Shown one piece after another: positions 36,884 through 45,839 of a stretch of DNA of 64,000 bases. Position 1 is the stretch's first letter. The number at the start of each line of letters is the position of its first letter. Both the position numbers and the translations under genes were made by a program. Source of the DNA: Lachnospiraceae bacterium (lineage in GTDB: Bacteria; Bacillota; Clostridia; Lachnospirales; Lachnospiraceae); contig CAJTFX010000005.1 in the NCBI GenBank assembly GCA_910575555.1, forward strand, positions 220,457-284,456, read 5' to 3'. Below the pieces are notes generated by a model. The model searched no databases. It was not told where the DNA came from and saw nothing but the letters and a program-made list of their open reading frames with translations.

Positions 36884-38884
36884 ATGTTACAGGAAATCAA
36901 AACATTAGTGCAGGCACTGAATGAACAGAGGGATGCATATTACAATCGGAGCTCTCCGACGATGACAGATAGGGAATATGACTATCTCTTTGAACGTCTG
37001 GAAGAATTGGAAAAAGAATCTGGCATTATCTTTTCTAATTCCCCAACGCAGAGTGTCGGTTATTACCCAGTCAGTGAATTAAAGAAAGTAAGGCATCCCA
37101 GAGCACTGCTTTCTCTTGAAAAGACAAAGCAGATTCAGGAGTTGGTTGATTTTATGGAAAATCAGGACACGTTGTTGATGTTAAAACTGGATGGACTGAC
37201 TGTTAAGCTTGTCTATGAAGAGGGGCGGTTGATACAGGCATCTACACGCGGTGATGGTGATATTGGTGAAGACATTACCCACAATATTCCTGCATTCGAA
37301 AATGTCCCTCTTTCGATTAGATATAAGGAAAGGCTTGTTGCGGTTGGAGAGGCATTTATCTACAAGGATGATTTTCAGCAGTTAAAGGACTCGACCCGGG
37401 ATGGAAGCGGAGAACCATATAAAAATGCCCGTAACCTGGCTTCCGGCTCTGTCCGCAATCTGAATCCGGAGATCTGTAAGGAAAGGCGTGTTAACTTTAT
37501 ATCTTTCAATGTACTAGAAGGACTGGATGAAGGAGAGGGTGTTGACAGCCGGGAGCTCAAACTAATGCAGCTTTCGGCTTTAGGATTTGATACATGTCCT
37601 TATGTATGGCTGGAAGCAGGAAAATACAGAGAGAGGGAGCTTAGGGAGCAGACTAGGAAGCTGGAGGGTGTTGCAGGAGAAGAGGAACTTCCCATAGATG
37701 GTTTGGTTCTCATTTACGACAGCCTCAGTTATTCTGCAAAATGCGGAAAGACAGGACACCACTATAAGGATGGACTTGCCTACAAATTTGAAGATGAAAC
37801 CTATGAAACTACACTTCAGGAAATCGAATGGACTCCTTCCAGGTTTGGGGATTTGGCGCCAGTTGCGGTATTTGATCCAGTGGAGATTGACGGCGCGGAT
37901 GTTTCAAGGGCATCACTTCATAACCTGTCCTTCATTAAGAATCTGGAGCTGGTTCCCGGATGCCGTATTCTGGTTTCAAAGCGGAATATGATCATTCCCC
38001 ATATAGAAGATAATCTTGACCGGGGATTCTACTATGACACGTACCCGCTTGAATGCCCTTGCTGCGGCAGCAGTACGAGAATACGGGAGGGGAGAACGAA
38101 TAAAGGAAAGATTTTGGAGATGCTACATTGTGACAATCCGGAATGCGACAGCCAGATCTTAAAGAGATACGTCCACTTTGTAGCAAAAAAGGCAATGAAT
38201 ATATCTGGGATTTCTGAATCAAATCTGCGCCGTTTTCTGGAGTGCGGATGGCTTACCTCTTTTCAGGACATCTACCATTTAGACCGGCATCGAAAAGAGA
38301 TTATTGATTTGGAAGGGTATGGAGAAAAATCTTATGAAAAGCTCTGGGCAGCAATCAATGAGAGCAGAAATACAGATTTTATCCATTATCTGACTGCAAT
38401 GGATATTCCAATGGTAGGCAGGACAAAGAGCAGAGTACTGTGTGAAATTTTTGAAGGAAATCTGGATCGGTTCGAGAAGGCGGCTATCGGAGAGTATGAT
38501 TTCTCCCAATTAGAGGATTTCGGAGATATCCTGAACCGGAACATTCACACATGGTTTGCGGACGAGGACAATCTGAGTTTATGGAGGAATTTGCAGATGG
38601 AAATGAATTTCAGGCAATTAGAAGTCAAGGCAGAAGAAGAAACGATAAATACCGGTAATCCGTTCCAGGGCTGCACGGTTGTTGCAACGGGAAAACTTAC
38701 AAATTTTACCCGTGATGGAATCAACACAAAGATATGGGAACTTGGAGGAAAACCGGGCAGTTCGGTCAGTAAAAATACAGACTATCTAATCTGCGGAGAA
38801 AAGGCTGGAAGCAAATTGGCAAAGGCGCAGTCGCTGGGGATAAAGATTCTTTCAGAAGCAGAATTTTTGGATATGATTGCATAG
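36884..38884 (+). CDS. ligA: NAD-dependent DNA ligase (element-encoded)
   Basis: 666 aa; start ATG behind GAAAGGAGCTGCAAGAAAT. Seals nicks with NAD+. Adenylation lysine in LKLDGLT (KxDG, near residue 105); STRGDGDIGEDITHN and ARNLASGSVRNL are present. The OB region, a four-Cys zinc finger (CPCCGSS...CDNPEC), HhH segment and C-terminal BRCT domain (GCTVVATGKLTNFTRDG, near 590) follow. It is shorter and more diverged than typical housekeeping LigA. On a conjugative element it may seal the transferred strand after conjugation; that role is inferred. Confidence 0.92.
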   Translation: MLQEIKTLVQALNEQRDAYYNRSSPTMTDREYDYLFERLEELEKESGIIFSNSPTQSVGYYPVSELKKVRHPRALLSLEKTKQIQELVDFMENQDTLLMLKLDGLTVKLVYEEGRLIQASTRGDGDIGEDITHNIPAFENVPLSIRYKERLVAVGEAFIYKDDFQQLKDSTRDGSGEPYKNARNLASGSVRNLNPEICKERRVNFISFNVLEGLDEGEGVDSRELKLMQLSALGFDTCPYVWLEAGKYRERELREQTRKLEGVAGEEELPIDGLVLIYDSLSYSAKCGKTGHHYKDGLAYKFEDETYETTLQEIEWTPSRFGDLAPVAVFDPVEIDGADVSRASLHNLSFIKNLELVPGCRILVSKRNMIIPHIEDNLDRGFYYDTYPLECPCCGSSTRIREGRTNKGKILEMLHCDNPECDSQILKRYVHFVAKKAMNISGISESNLRRFLECGWLTSFQDIYHLDRHRKEIIDLEGYGEKSYEKLWAAINESRNTDFIHYLTAMDIPMVGRTKSRVLCEIFEGNLDRFEKAAIGEYDFSQLEDFGDILNRNIHTWFADEDNLSLWRNLQMEMNFRQLEVKAEEETINTGNPFQGCTVVATGKLTNFTRDGINTKIWELGGKPGSSVSKNTDYLICGEKAGSKLAKAQSLGIKILSEAEFLDMIA

Positions 38885-38917
38885 GAAAAAGGGAACGAAT
38901 TAGTTGCAGAGCAGAAA

Positions 38918-38955
38918 GGCATTGATTATTTTGTGGAATAATCAGTGCCTTTTTT
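38918..38955 (+). terminator. Leader terminator, family copy B
   Basis: GGCATTGATTATT (38918-38930) pairs with AATAATCAGTGCC (38937-38949), then six T. The outer pair differs from copy A (GGC/GCC against GAC/GTC), keeping pairing. The next gene starts 15 nt after it. Confidence 0.85.
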
Positions 38956-38969
38956 AAGGAGAGAAAGGT

Positions 38970-39671
38970 ATGAGTTATAGAGAGCTTGCAGGAAAAATCA
39001 AGGATGGATATAACAGCTTAAAGAAAGAGCCAGTATTTAAGTATTATAATATTATCTGGAATCATAAACTTGAGACAGCGGAAATCAAAGTGATAAATGA
39101 TGCACAATTTAAAGCGATTATTATCGGTAATACAAGAAATGTGCTTGAATCAAGAGGATATATGTACTTGTTTTACACAAATGACAGGAAGATTCCGTTT
39201 CCCTCCATCAGAGAAATAGAACGCAGATTGAAGATTGTTGCGGACAGGGAGATTTTGACGGACCAAGACGCAGATTATTTTGACTTGGAGGAATATGGCT
39301 CATTAAAAGCACAGAGAATTTATTTTTCTGAAATCATCAAAAGAGAAGCAAAAATGGATAAGGTGAAAAAAGTAGATCATAATGGCAAAGAACTGGAATT
39401 TACAGATCTTATGTTAAATCGTATTGATGAGGTGGATCATGCGGTATATCAGATGTGTCTTACACTTTTGGAACTGGAAAACGAAGAAGATTATGAAAAA
39501 CGGTTTCCGCGGGATGTAAGCATATTGGAAGAGATCAGGGAATCAGTAATTCAGATACTGAAAAAAAGACAGTATAAAGTATGCAATCCTTTTATAGAGG
39601 ATGAGGATGGAAACCAAGAATTCTGTGGGTTAGAATCATGTGGGCTTACAAAATGCGTCAGACATCCTTAA
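38970..39671 (+). CDS. Unknown ICE protein
   Basis: 233 aa; start ATG behind AAGGAGAGAAAGGT, 15 nt after hairpin B. Soluble, charged, with strands near the N-terminus (FKYYNIIWNHKLETAEIKVI) and a Cys-containing C-terminus (FCGLESCGLTKC). No catalytic motif recognised. Helical middle (MLNRIDEVDHAVYQMCLTLLELE). Confidence 0.6.
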   Translation: MSYRELAGKIKDGYNSLKKEPVFKYYNIIWNHKLETAEIKVINDAQFKAIIIGNTRNVLESRGYMYLFYTNDRKIPFPSIREIERRLKIVADREILTDQDADYFDLEEYGSLKAQRIYFSEIIKREAKMDKVKKVDHNGKELEFTDLMLNRIDEVDHAVYQMCLTLLELENEEDYEKRFPRDVSILEEIRESVIQILKKRQYKVCNPFIEDEDGNQEFCGLESCGLTKCVRHP

Positions 39672-39773
39672 AAATGGTCATAAGCTGATTGTCAAAAAAG
39701 GTTTTGGGAAATTTGCTTGCCGGTAAATGAATGAGTAGAAGTTTCGGTATTTACAAGCTAAGGAGTGTGGAAA

Positions 39774-40070
39774 ATGGAGATATACAGATTTGGGAAAAAG
39801 ATTATCTTGACAGAGCAGGAGTTGTTTTTGGCGTATGAGGAACAGGAAAGTATTTATGATATGGAAAATGTGAGAGAAAACATGGGAACTTATATGAAAG
39901 AGGAACAATATCTGAAACTTAAGGAAAACCAAAATTATATAAAGGAGGCAGCATTTTTATTGCGGACATATCTTGATAAAAATAACATGACTTATGAATA
40001 TGCAATTGCAGAAGCCATAAAAGATGCGGCCGAATCTGTAAAGACTGAAGAGGAGAGACAGGATGATTAG
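39774..40070 (+). CDS. Small acidic helical protein
   Basis: 98 aa; start ATG 39774 at 8 nt from AGGAG. Almost all helical and charged (LTEQELFLAYEEQESIYDME). It overlaps the next start by 8 bases, implying translational coupling. Function unknown. Confidence 0.6.
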   Translation: MEIYRFGKKIILTEQELFLAYEEQESIYDMENVRENMGTYMKEEQYLKLKENQNYIKEAAFLLRTYLDKNNMTYEYAIAEAIKDAAESVKTEEERQDD

Positions 40071-40842
40071 AATAAAAACAATCAATATAGATGGGAAAGA
40101 AATAGAAAGAACCTTTGAATCCGTTGCAGATATATTAACAAACTGGTGGGATGAAAACGGAACCGATCTGCCGGGTGGAGATGATGAAGTCCTGGAGCTT
40201 ACCATGGATGGGAAGAGTATCCGGTCGATCAGACATTTTGCTGAACTGATTCAGGAACTGGAAAGTTTATTCTGGAGAGGTGTTTCAACTATAAAGAAGA
40301 TGGAGGAAAGGGAGCAGGTAAAAAAACAGGAGTCTTTAGAGAATTGTTCTCATAGGATTACGGAATTCTGTCCGCATTGCAATGAAGAAGTTACACTGGA
40401 ATGGGATGTGAAAGAAAACGGTTACCAGGTATTTTGTGCAAAATGCGGTTTTAAGCTTATGCTTTGCAGTGAGTGTCTGTATGAGGAAGATCTCTGTGAC
40501 TGGAACGGGGAAAAAGGATACTGCTACAGACAGATAGAACAGCTCTGGAAAGATTTTGCACAGGTCGCTTTTAAAGAAGATGAAGTATGCAGGCTGGTTT
40601 TAGAACAGGAATACGAAATTGCACTTAGGATGGATTTTGAAGATGGGAGAAAGTCAAAAGAGAGAATACTTATCTGTTTCCCGGAAGGAACGGACAGGGA
40701 GGAAATCTGGAAATGGTATGACAGAAATCATCCAAAGGGCATTACATATCTACTTTATGGTGAGGACAGGAGGAAAAAGCAAACCTATGGAGAGTGGAAA
40801 GAGATGGCATTAAAAAATATTTTGCAAGCACGCATGGACTGA
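40063..40842 (+). CDS. Zinc-ribbon protein of unknown function
   Basis: 259 aa; start ATG within the end of the preceding gene, behind GAGGAGAGACAG. The N-terminus looks like a small beta domain (MIRIKTINIDGKEIERTFES). The middle carries CPHC near residue 105 and CAKCGFKLMLCSEC near 127, likely a zinc ribbon. The C-terminus is basic and Trp-rich. No family assigned. Confidence 0.65.
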   Translation: MIRIKTINIDGKEIERTFESVADILTNWWDENGTDLPGGDDEVLELTMDGKSIRSIRHFAELIQELESLFWRGVSTIKKMEEREQVKKQESLENCSHRITEFCPHCNEEVTLEWDVKENGYQVFCAKCGFKLMLCSECLYEEDLCDWNGEKGYCYRQIEQLWKDFAQVAFKEDEVCRLVLEQEYEIALRMDFEDGRKSKERILICFPEGTDREEIWKWYDRNHPKGITYLLYGEDRRKKQTYGEWKEMALKNILQARMD

Positions 40843-40844
40843 CA

Positions 40845-41012
40845 ATGGAGGATGGGTTGGATGAGGACGAAGAATTTTATCTTGGAACCAATCAATTTTT
40901 TGGCAGTTATAAATCTGTCCAGACATTTTATGGAAGCAGTATAAAGGAGCTTCTTAAAGAACACCAGATTGTAAAGACAGAGGATGGGTATGTAGCTGTG
41001 AATATTGTGTAA
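40845..41012 (+). CDS. Possible small coupled ORF
   Basis: 55 aa from ATG 40845, two bases after the preceding stop; no good ribosome site, so it would depend on coupling. The sequence (EEFYLGTNQFFGSYKSVQTF) looks protein-like. The frame is also open upstream to 40794, so a frameshift joining it to the previous gene cannot be excluded. Confidence 0.35.
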   Translation: MEDGLDEDEEFYLGTNQFFGSYKSVQTFYGSSIKELLKEHQIVKTEDGYVAVNIV

Positions 41013-41406
41013 TAAAACCTTACCTCTTAGAGCGTCGAATTTTCTGATACACAGAAAAAGGAGATTGAGAAAATTTTAGAACTATTATAGTTAAGAAGAT
41101 TCAGAATAAGAACGCATATTAAAACAAGTGGAAGAGTTGTCATTATGCTATGATGGCAGCTCTTTTCTTTTGTAAAAAAACATTTATAGATTAAGACATA
41201 TAGAATCTGAATTTCAGTTATCAAATCTTATCTTGTATTTCAAAGAAAAATAAAATTATATCCACAATCTTTACAGAATTTCTGATAAACCTTACTTCCT
41301 GTTAAGTGAAGATCGGCACATTGACAACAAAATATGGGAACTGGATGATTCAGGCGGTGTACACGGAATTTAAAATACAAATACACAGGAAGTAGAGAGG
41401 GATTAG
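41013..41406 (+). other. Intergenic stretch with hairpin
   Basis: 394 bp without a supported gene. It contains one terminator-type hairpin (41134-41171) and an AAAATTTT box at 41066-41081. I found no convincing promoter or RNA gene. Confidence 0.5.
41134..41171 (+). terminator. Terminator hairpin ahead of small TM gene
   Basis: GAGTTGTCAT (41134-41143) pairs with ATGGCAGCTC (41153-41162), with two G-U pairs, followed by TTTTCTTTT. It is not obviously related to copies A-D. Confidence 0.65.
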
Positions 41407-41583
41407 ATGTTAGTTTTAGCAATTTCAGAAGTATTAGCAATGCTTTTTTGTGCAGGAATTATGTATTGCTGCATTCTTGTAGGGAAGCACAGTGATGAGG
41501 AAGAGAAACGCTTATGGGAGAGGGAACATTCCAGTGAGCAGAAAGTTGGGGAAAAGAGTAAATGGGAAGATCGGGAGTCATAA
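41407..41583 (+). CDS. Small single-TM protein
   Basis: 58 aa; start ATG behind GAGAGGGATTAG. One N-terminal membrane helix (LAISEVLAMLFCAGIMYCCI) and a charged tail (DEEEKRLWEREHSSEQK). Overlaps the next gene by 22 bases. Confidence 0.55.
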   Translation: MLVLAISEVLAMLFCAGIMYCCILVGKHSDEEEKRLWEREHSSEQKVGEKSKWEDRES

Positions 41584-42131
41584 ACAAGCAGTTTGCTGGA
41601 GAAGAGAATGAAGCCTACCATGATATTATAGCGCTTTTTAAAATATATCGTTCCGTAAACTGGCGGATGCAGGTAAAGGTGAACCAGGTGAAGCACCGGA
41701 TACAGTGGGAATACGGCACAGATATTGATACATTTCTTGACAGTGTTTATCAGGCCGGTATGGACATTAACCAGGATCTGGGGGATATGAAGGAGCGGAT
41801 TGAGACGATCAACCGTTCCAACAAATTCCTGAAGCTGATTGACGAAGCGGTGGAGCTTATGCGGAAATTTCATCCTCAGGGGGAGCGGCTATACTGGGTT
41901 CTGTATTACAGTTATATGTCGGCTTACCGGGCGGAGAATATCGAAGAGATCTTGGACAAGCTGGAGCCACATTTCCCAAAGATTACGCGTATCCACCGGG
42001 CAACCTATTTCCGCTGGCGCGAGCAGGCGTTTGAGGCAGTCAGCGGGATTTTATGGGGGTACGAAGAAGAAAGTAGAAGGATTATAGAATATTTTAAAAA
42101 TAATTATGAATCTGACCAGAAATTCTGTTGA
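41562..42131 (+). CDS. ArpU/sigma-region-like protein
   Basis: 189 aa. Helical; the C-terminal part (TYFRWREQAFEAVSGILWGY) resembles the helix-turn-helix end of phage ArpU-type late regulators and other sigma region 4-like proteins. The start overlaps the previous gene; a GGGGA site lies 9 nt upstream. Likely an element regulator, unproven. Confidence 0.5.
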   Translation: MGRSGVINKQFAGEENEAYHDIIALFKIYRSVNWRMQVKVNQVKHRIQWEYGTDIDTFLDSVYQAGMDINQDLGDMKERIETINRSNKFLKLIDEAVELMRKFHPQGERLYWVLYYSYMSAYRAENIEEILDKLEPHFPKITRIHRATYFRWREQAFEAVSGILWGYEEESRRIIEYFKNNYESDQKFC

Positions 42132-42157
42132 CTTGGAAAACGCAAAAATTTTATAGT
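42128..42157 (+). promoter_or_regulatory. Candidate promoter for parM/parR-like genes
   Basis: TTGACT (42128-42133), 18-nt spacer, TATAGT (42152-42157), overlapping the stop of the preceding gene. An AAAATTTTATAG box covers the -10. Confidence 0.45.
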
Positions 42158-42229
42158 AGGTGCTAATCATTAATGCGCATACAATGAGTAATACGAATTC
42201 GAGCAGGTTTGAGACCGGAAAGGAGATTT

Positions 42230-43174
42230 ATGATGTTGATGATGCCGATTGACACGGGGAACAAAGCAATTAAGACGGAACATTTTGAGTTCCATTCGGG
42301 AATATCCGTATTGGAGGATGTGCCGGGAGAAGGGGAAGAAGCGGTAAAATACCAGGGCAGGTATTACCGGCTGAGTCCGGAGAGGAATGTATATCTTCCG
42401 GACAAATCCATAGACGAACGCTATTATATCCTGACGCTGTTTGCGATTGCAAAGGAGCTGAGGGAATTAAAGCCGCCAAGACTGTTCCTTCCGGGGGAGG
42501 TGCTTAAGATAGATCTGGTGGTAGGACTTCCGCCGTTATATTACCGGGGGCAGTATAAAAAGTTCCGGGAATATTTTTACCGGTGCGGGGAAGCCGTGGA
42601 GTTTGAATATATGGGGATGTCCTACCGGATTTCTTTCTCAGGGGTATATGTCCATATGCAGACCTACGCAGCTTATCTATATGTAGCAAGAGACTTAAAT
42701 TTGTTTAAAAAGAAAGTCCTCCTGCTGGATATCGGCGGGTTTACATTGGACTATATGCTTTTGGAAAAGGGGATGATTTCGTGGGACTATACGGATTCGA
42801 CGGACAGAGGCGTAATTTCCATGTATCAGCGTATCAATAAGGGAATCCGTGAGAAATACGACCTGGATCTGAAAGAAAATGATATGGATGCGATTATTCT
42901 GGGGGAAACCTCCATGTATGACCGGGGGATTGAAGACAGGGTAACGGAGCTTGCAGAGAGCCATGTGGCAGATGCGCTTGGGATGCTTCGGGAATGCGGG
43001 ATTGACCTGCGGCTGTCCGTGACCGTCTTTGTTGGCGGCGGTTCTATCCTGTTATCCAGGATCATTGATAAGGTATGGGGAAGATACCGGGGAGAGTATT
43101 ATGTGATCGATGATTCAAAAGTAAATGTGCTGGGGTATAAAAAGAAATACCTGTACGATAAAGGCAGCTGTTAA
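42230..43174 (+). CDS. ParM/StbA-like actin-type partition protein
   Basis: 314 aa; start ATG 42230 behind AAAGGAGATTT. Actin-fold motifs: phosphate-1 PIDTGNKAIKT (near 5), phosphate-2 LLLDIGGFTLDYMLL (near 168), and the adenosine motif VFVGGGSILL (near 270). Plasmid ParM filaments push DNA copies apart. Here it may keep the excised circular element from being lost. A small ParR-like gene follows after 18 bases. Confidence 0.85.
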   Translation: MMLMMPIDTGNKAIKTEHFEFHSGISVLEDVPGEGEEAVKYQGRYYRLSPERNVYLPDKSIDERYYILTLFAIAKELRELKPPRLFLPGEVLKIDLVVGLPPLYYRGQYKKFREYFYRCGEAVEFEYMGMSYRISFSGVYVHMQTYAAYLYVARDLNLFKKKVLLLDIGGFTLDYMLLEKGMISWDYTDSTDRGVISMYQRINKGIREKYDLDLKENDMDAIILGETSMYDRGIEDRVTELAESHVADALGMLRECGIDLRLSVTVFVGGGSILLSRIIDKVWGRYRGEYYVIDDSKVNVLGYKKKYLYDKGSC

Positions 43175-43192
43175 TCGAAGGGGGCGGTTTCT

Positions 43193-43534
43193 ATGGGAAA
43201 ACAGGATGAATACCGTTTTAATCTAAAATTTGATGAGACTGATGAAGACCACCGGCGGGTCAGTGAGTTCTTGAACAGCTGCGGCAGGAAAAAAACAAGA
43301 TATATCGTGAAAGCAATACTGGCGTACTGGGCTTTACAGGAGGGAAGAAATCTTGTCCTTAACAAGCCCAAAGAGGAAAGGATCGGTAAGAAAGAGAACA
43401 GGCTAATGAATACAGAAACAGACATAAGGAAGGACCGGCTGATTCAGGTGGATAGTGGCAGAAGTGAGGAGATGGACCAGGAGGAGGCAGAGCTGATGCG
43501 GCAGAATTATGCAATGTTTGAGGATATGGAATAG
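43193..43534 (+). CDS. ParR-like DNA-binding adaptor
   Basis: 113 aa; start ATG behind GGGGCGG. N-terminal strand YRFNLKFDETDEDHRRVSEF and helix RKKTRYIVKAILAYWA suit a ribbon-helix-helix fold, and the acidic C-terminus would contact the ParM-like filament. Size and position after parM match par operons. No clear centromere repeats were seen next to it. Confidence 0.7.
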   Translation: MGKQDEYRFNLKFDETDEDHRRVSEFLNSCGRKKTRYIVKAILAYWALQEGRNLVLNKPKEERIGKKENRLMNTETDIRKDRLIQVDSGRSEEMDQEEAELMRQNYAMFEDME

Positions 43535-43581
43535 GGGGGATTGATACGCATGTAAGACAAAGACAGAGGGCAGGAAAAATC

Positions 43582-44025
43582 ATGGGGGCAGTGACGGCTG
43601 CATTTTTTGCAGTGATGGTGTTCCGGTTATTTTTTGATATTGCCTATGTCAGCGGAGGATCTATGGAGCCGGTTTTTTATGAAGGGGATATCCTTTTGCT
43701 GAGAAAATGGGGAATGCCGCAGAAAGGGGATATTGTAGCAGCATACATAGAAGAACGGGATTATGTGGTAGTAAAACGGATTTTGGCTGTGGAGGGAGAC
43801 TATATTACTGTTGCTTGTGGAAGAGTTTATTTGAACGGTGAAAAAGTGGCAGAACCTGTTAACGGGATGCAGGGAGGAAGCAGGAGACAGGAGTTGGAGT
43901 ACCGCCTGTCTCCAGATCAGTATTTCCTGATTGGGGAGAATCAGGAAGTGTCAGTAGATTCCAGAGCTTTTGGATGTGTTGGGAAAAGCGCTGTCCGAGG
44001 GACGGTGGTTTGCAAATTATTTTAA
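43582..44025 (+). CDS. Type I signal peptidase
   Basis: 147 aa; start ATG behind GAGGGCAGG. N-terminal membrane anchor, catalytic Ser in SGGSMEP (near 30), catalytic Lys in DYVVVKRILAVEGD (near 72), and box E SVDSRAFG (near 125). A dedicated element peptidase probably processes secreted transfer proteins encoded downstream. Confidence 0.9.
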   Translation: MGAVTAAFFAVMVFRLFFDIAYVSGGSMEPVFYEGDILLLRKWGMPQKGDIVAAYIEERDYVVVKRILAVEGDYITVACGRVYLNGEKVAEPVNGMQGGSRRQELEYRLSPDQYFLIGENQEVSVDSRAFGCVGKSAVRGTVVCKLF

Positions 44026-44041
44026 TTGGAGGTGTGCGGGA

Positions 44042-44494
44042 ATGAAAGCAGGAAGGCTTTATTGTTTCAGTGTTTTACAGGTATTTGGGTTAGGGCTACA
44101 GTTTTGGAGCTGGAAGGCAGGATGGGCAGTTATCCTGGGGAGCTGTCTGGGGGAGATTGCATACATCAGCAAGGCTGCATTAAAAAACAGGAAATTTAAG
44201 CCCTGTCCGAAGTGCGGCGCTTCTGTTTTAAGAAAGGTACGGATCTGTCCGGAATGCGGACATCAGTACGAAAAAGGATTAGAGGAAGAAAAACTCCTGG
44301 ATCAGATTGAACAGGAGATGGAGAGGGTAGATGCCATGACATCCGAAGAGATTGATTATAATTTTGAAAAAGTGGAGGAATTCGTGTTAGATGAGGTCAC
44401 ATCTTTTGACGGGGATATCAAGGAATTTCTGGACAGGAGGGAGAAAGGCGGCATTTGCGAAATTACAGATCAAAGAAAAGTAGGCAGAACGTAA
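44042..44494 (+). CDS. Two-TM protein with zinc ribbon
   Basis: 150 aa from ATG 44042 behind GGAGGTGTGCGGGA. Two hydrophobic segments (residues about 8-45) are followed by CPKCGASVLRKVRICPECG (near 60-78), a four-Cys zinc ribbon, and an acidic helical tail. Function unknown. Confidence 0.65.
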   Translation: MKAGRLYCFSVLQVFGLGLQFWSWKAGWAVILGSCLGEIAYISKAALKNRKFKPCPKCGASVLRKVRICPECGHQYEKGLEEEKLLDQIEQEMERVDAMTSEEIDYNFEKVEEFVLDEVTSFDGDIKEFLDRREKGGICEITDQRKVGRT

Positions 44495-44866
44495 GAAATC
44501 AGGCGCCTTTCCGGGGGTAAGATAAGGCAAGGAAACACTTTATCAAATTAAAGCGCATGGGAAAGGCACAATCTCAGGGGGATAGATATAACAAATACTC
44601 TTTGCTTTTATTAACTTGGGATTTAGGTTAGTATTATCAGGAGTATTAAAAAACTTATAGTATTGCCGGGCTGTCGGGAACATTTCCTGACAGTCTTTTT
44701 TTGTACATGTATGTGCAGGAAACCGGCATATGGACATTTTTTCAATATCCATTTCGAGGATATTTTATATTTCCGGAGGAAAAGCAAGGGAATCCCCGGT
44801 GCGCGTCCGCCGCCTGAAGTTTTCGGTGAAACAGATGACTTTCAAGAAAACTTTCAGGAGGAGAAA
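44495..44866 (+). other. Leader region of sigma-factor gene
   Basis: 372 bp with no supported gene. Holds a strong terminator hairpin at 44671-44702, well ahead of the sigma gene. -10-like TATTAT near 44633 lacks a good -35 box. Confidence 0.5.
44671..44702 (+). terminator. Leader terminator ahead of sigma-factor gene
   Basis: CTGTCGGGAA (44671-44680) and TTCCTGACAG (44684-44693) form a 10-bp stem with one G-U pair and a 3-nt loop, then TCTTTTTTT. The sigma gene starts 165 nt later. Confidence 0.8.
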
Positions 44867-45310
44867 ATGGAACGTAAAAATACAGATGAATTAAAGAACC
44901 ATTTCAGCGCATATGTAAAGCAGGCGGTTAAGAATACGAAAGGGCATTATCTGAATAAGAAATGCAGTGTGGAGAGAAATGAAACAAATTACGAGGAGGA
45001 GCTGGCTGTTCCGGGGCAGGGGATGGAGGATCTGCTAAGGGAGATGGATCTTTTGTCAGATAAGATTTTTCATGGCGTCGTAGAGAGCCGGCTTTTACTG
45101 GACCAGATAGAAGACTACCAGCTCTTTCAGGCGATTGCTTCACTTGCAGAGAGGCAGAAGGAGGTGATCGTGCTGCGGATCTTTTATGAAAAATCATTCC
45201 GGGAGATTGGCCTGATTGTAGGGATGGCGGAAAAGAAAGCAGAAAATACATACTATAATGCAGTGAAGAAAATCCGTAAGATTCTGGGAGGCGCAAAGGA
45301 TGGAGTTTAA
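44867..45310 (+). CDS. Sigma-70-family (ICE Orf7-like) factor
   Basis: 147 aa from ATG 44867 behind AGGAGGAGAAA. The C-terminal half is sigma region 4 (LAERQKEVIVLRIFYEKSF and EIGLIVGMAEKKAENTYYNA). The N-terminal helices (ELKNHFSAYVKQAVKNTKGHY) are like the small sigma factors of Tn916-type elements. It overlaps the next gene by 11 bases, the same pairing as orf7-orf8 of those elements. Likely switches element genes on. Confidence 0.8.
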   Translation: MERKNTDELKNHFSAYVKQAVKNTKGHYLNKKCSVERNETNYEEELAVPGQGMEDLLREMDLLSDKIFHGVVESRLLLDQIEDYQLFQAIASLAERQKEVIVLRIFYEKSFREIGLIVGMAEKKAENTYYNAVKKIRKILGGAKDGV

Positions 45311-45527
45311 GGAAATATTGCAGAGAGCCAGGGGATATGACAGGAAGGCAATGATGGAGATCATAGAGATGTACCGTCCTCTGATGGTCAAGTATGCGGT
45401 CGTGAACGGAAGATTTGACGAGGACTTATATCAGGAGTTTGTGTATACCATGCTGCAGTGCATCCTGAAATTTCCGGTTGAGAAATATGCAGATGGGAGC
45501 CAGCTGGGCGCTGCTTTGAGGAAATGA
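45300..45527 (+). CDS. Orf8-like helix-turn-helix protein
   Basis: 75 aa; start ATG inside the end of the sigma gene. MEFKEILQRARGYDRKAMME and YRPLMVKYAVVNGRFDEDLY match small HTH proteins paired with ICE sigma factors; LYQEF resembles sigma region 2. Probably acts together with the preceding factor. Confidence 0.7.
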   Translation: MEFKEILQRARGYDRKAMMEIIEMYRPLMVKYAVVNGRFDEDLYQEFVYTMLQCILKFPVEKYADGSQLGAALRK

Positions 45528-45565
45528 ATGTATGAGAGATATGCTTTTTGAACATATACTATATA

Positions 45566-45608
45566 TTGACAAAATATATTTGACAAATACAATATATTGA
45601 TATACAAT
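45566..45608 (+). promoter_or_regulatory. Two overlapping consensus promoters
   Basis: TTGACA (45566-45571), 16 nt, TACAAT (45588-45593); and TTGACA (45580-45585), 17 nt, TACAAT (45603-45608). They lie on one AT-rich tandem duplication. The 312-bp gap 45528-45839 contains these promoters and leader hairpin C, but no well-supported gene. Confidence 0.75.
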
Positions 45609-45716
45609 AAAATTGTCATATTTTATTTTCAGTAGACAGACTGAAAATTCAATTTTTGTTTCGGTAACGGCCCAGACTAAAATTTTGGCAGGATTCCTGC
45701 GGATAACAGATAGGAA

Positions 45717-45757
45717 GACACTGATTATTTTTAGAAAATGATTGGTGTCTTTTTTTG
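45717..45757 (+). terminator. Leader terminator, family copy C
   Basis: GACACTGATTATTT (45717-45730) pairs with AAATGATTGGTGTC (45736-45749), with G-U and A-C changes in the middle, then eight T. A GCAGGA/TTCCTGC hairpin precedes it, as a similar hairpin does in leader A. Confidence 0.8.
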
Positions 45758-45839
45758 CTGTTAAGAAGATGGAATATGAAATTTAAGGAAGAGCCGGAAA
45801 CCAGAACAAGGAACAATCAGGATGGAAGGAGGAACACGA

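Noticed and set aside
40794..41012. Frameshift joining the zinc-ribbon gene with the following ORF
   Set aside because: Possible, but no slippery sequence seen and no family alignment available to show the two belong together; left as a low-confidence separate ORF.
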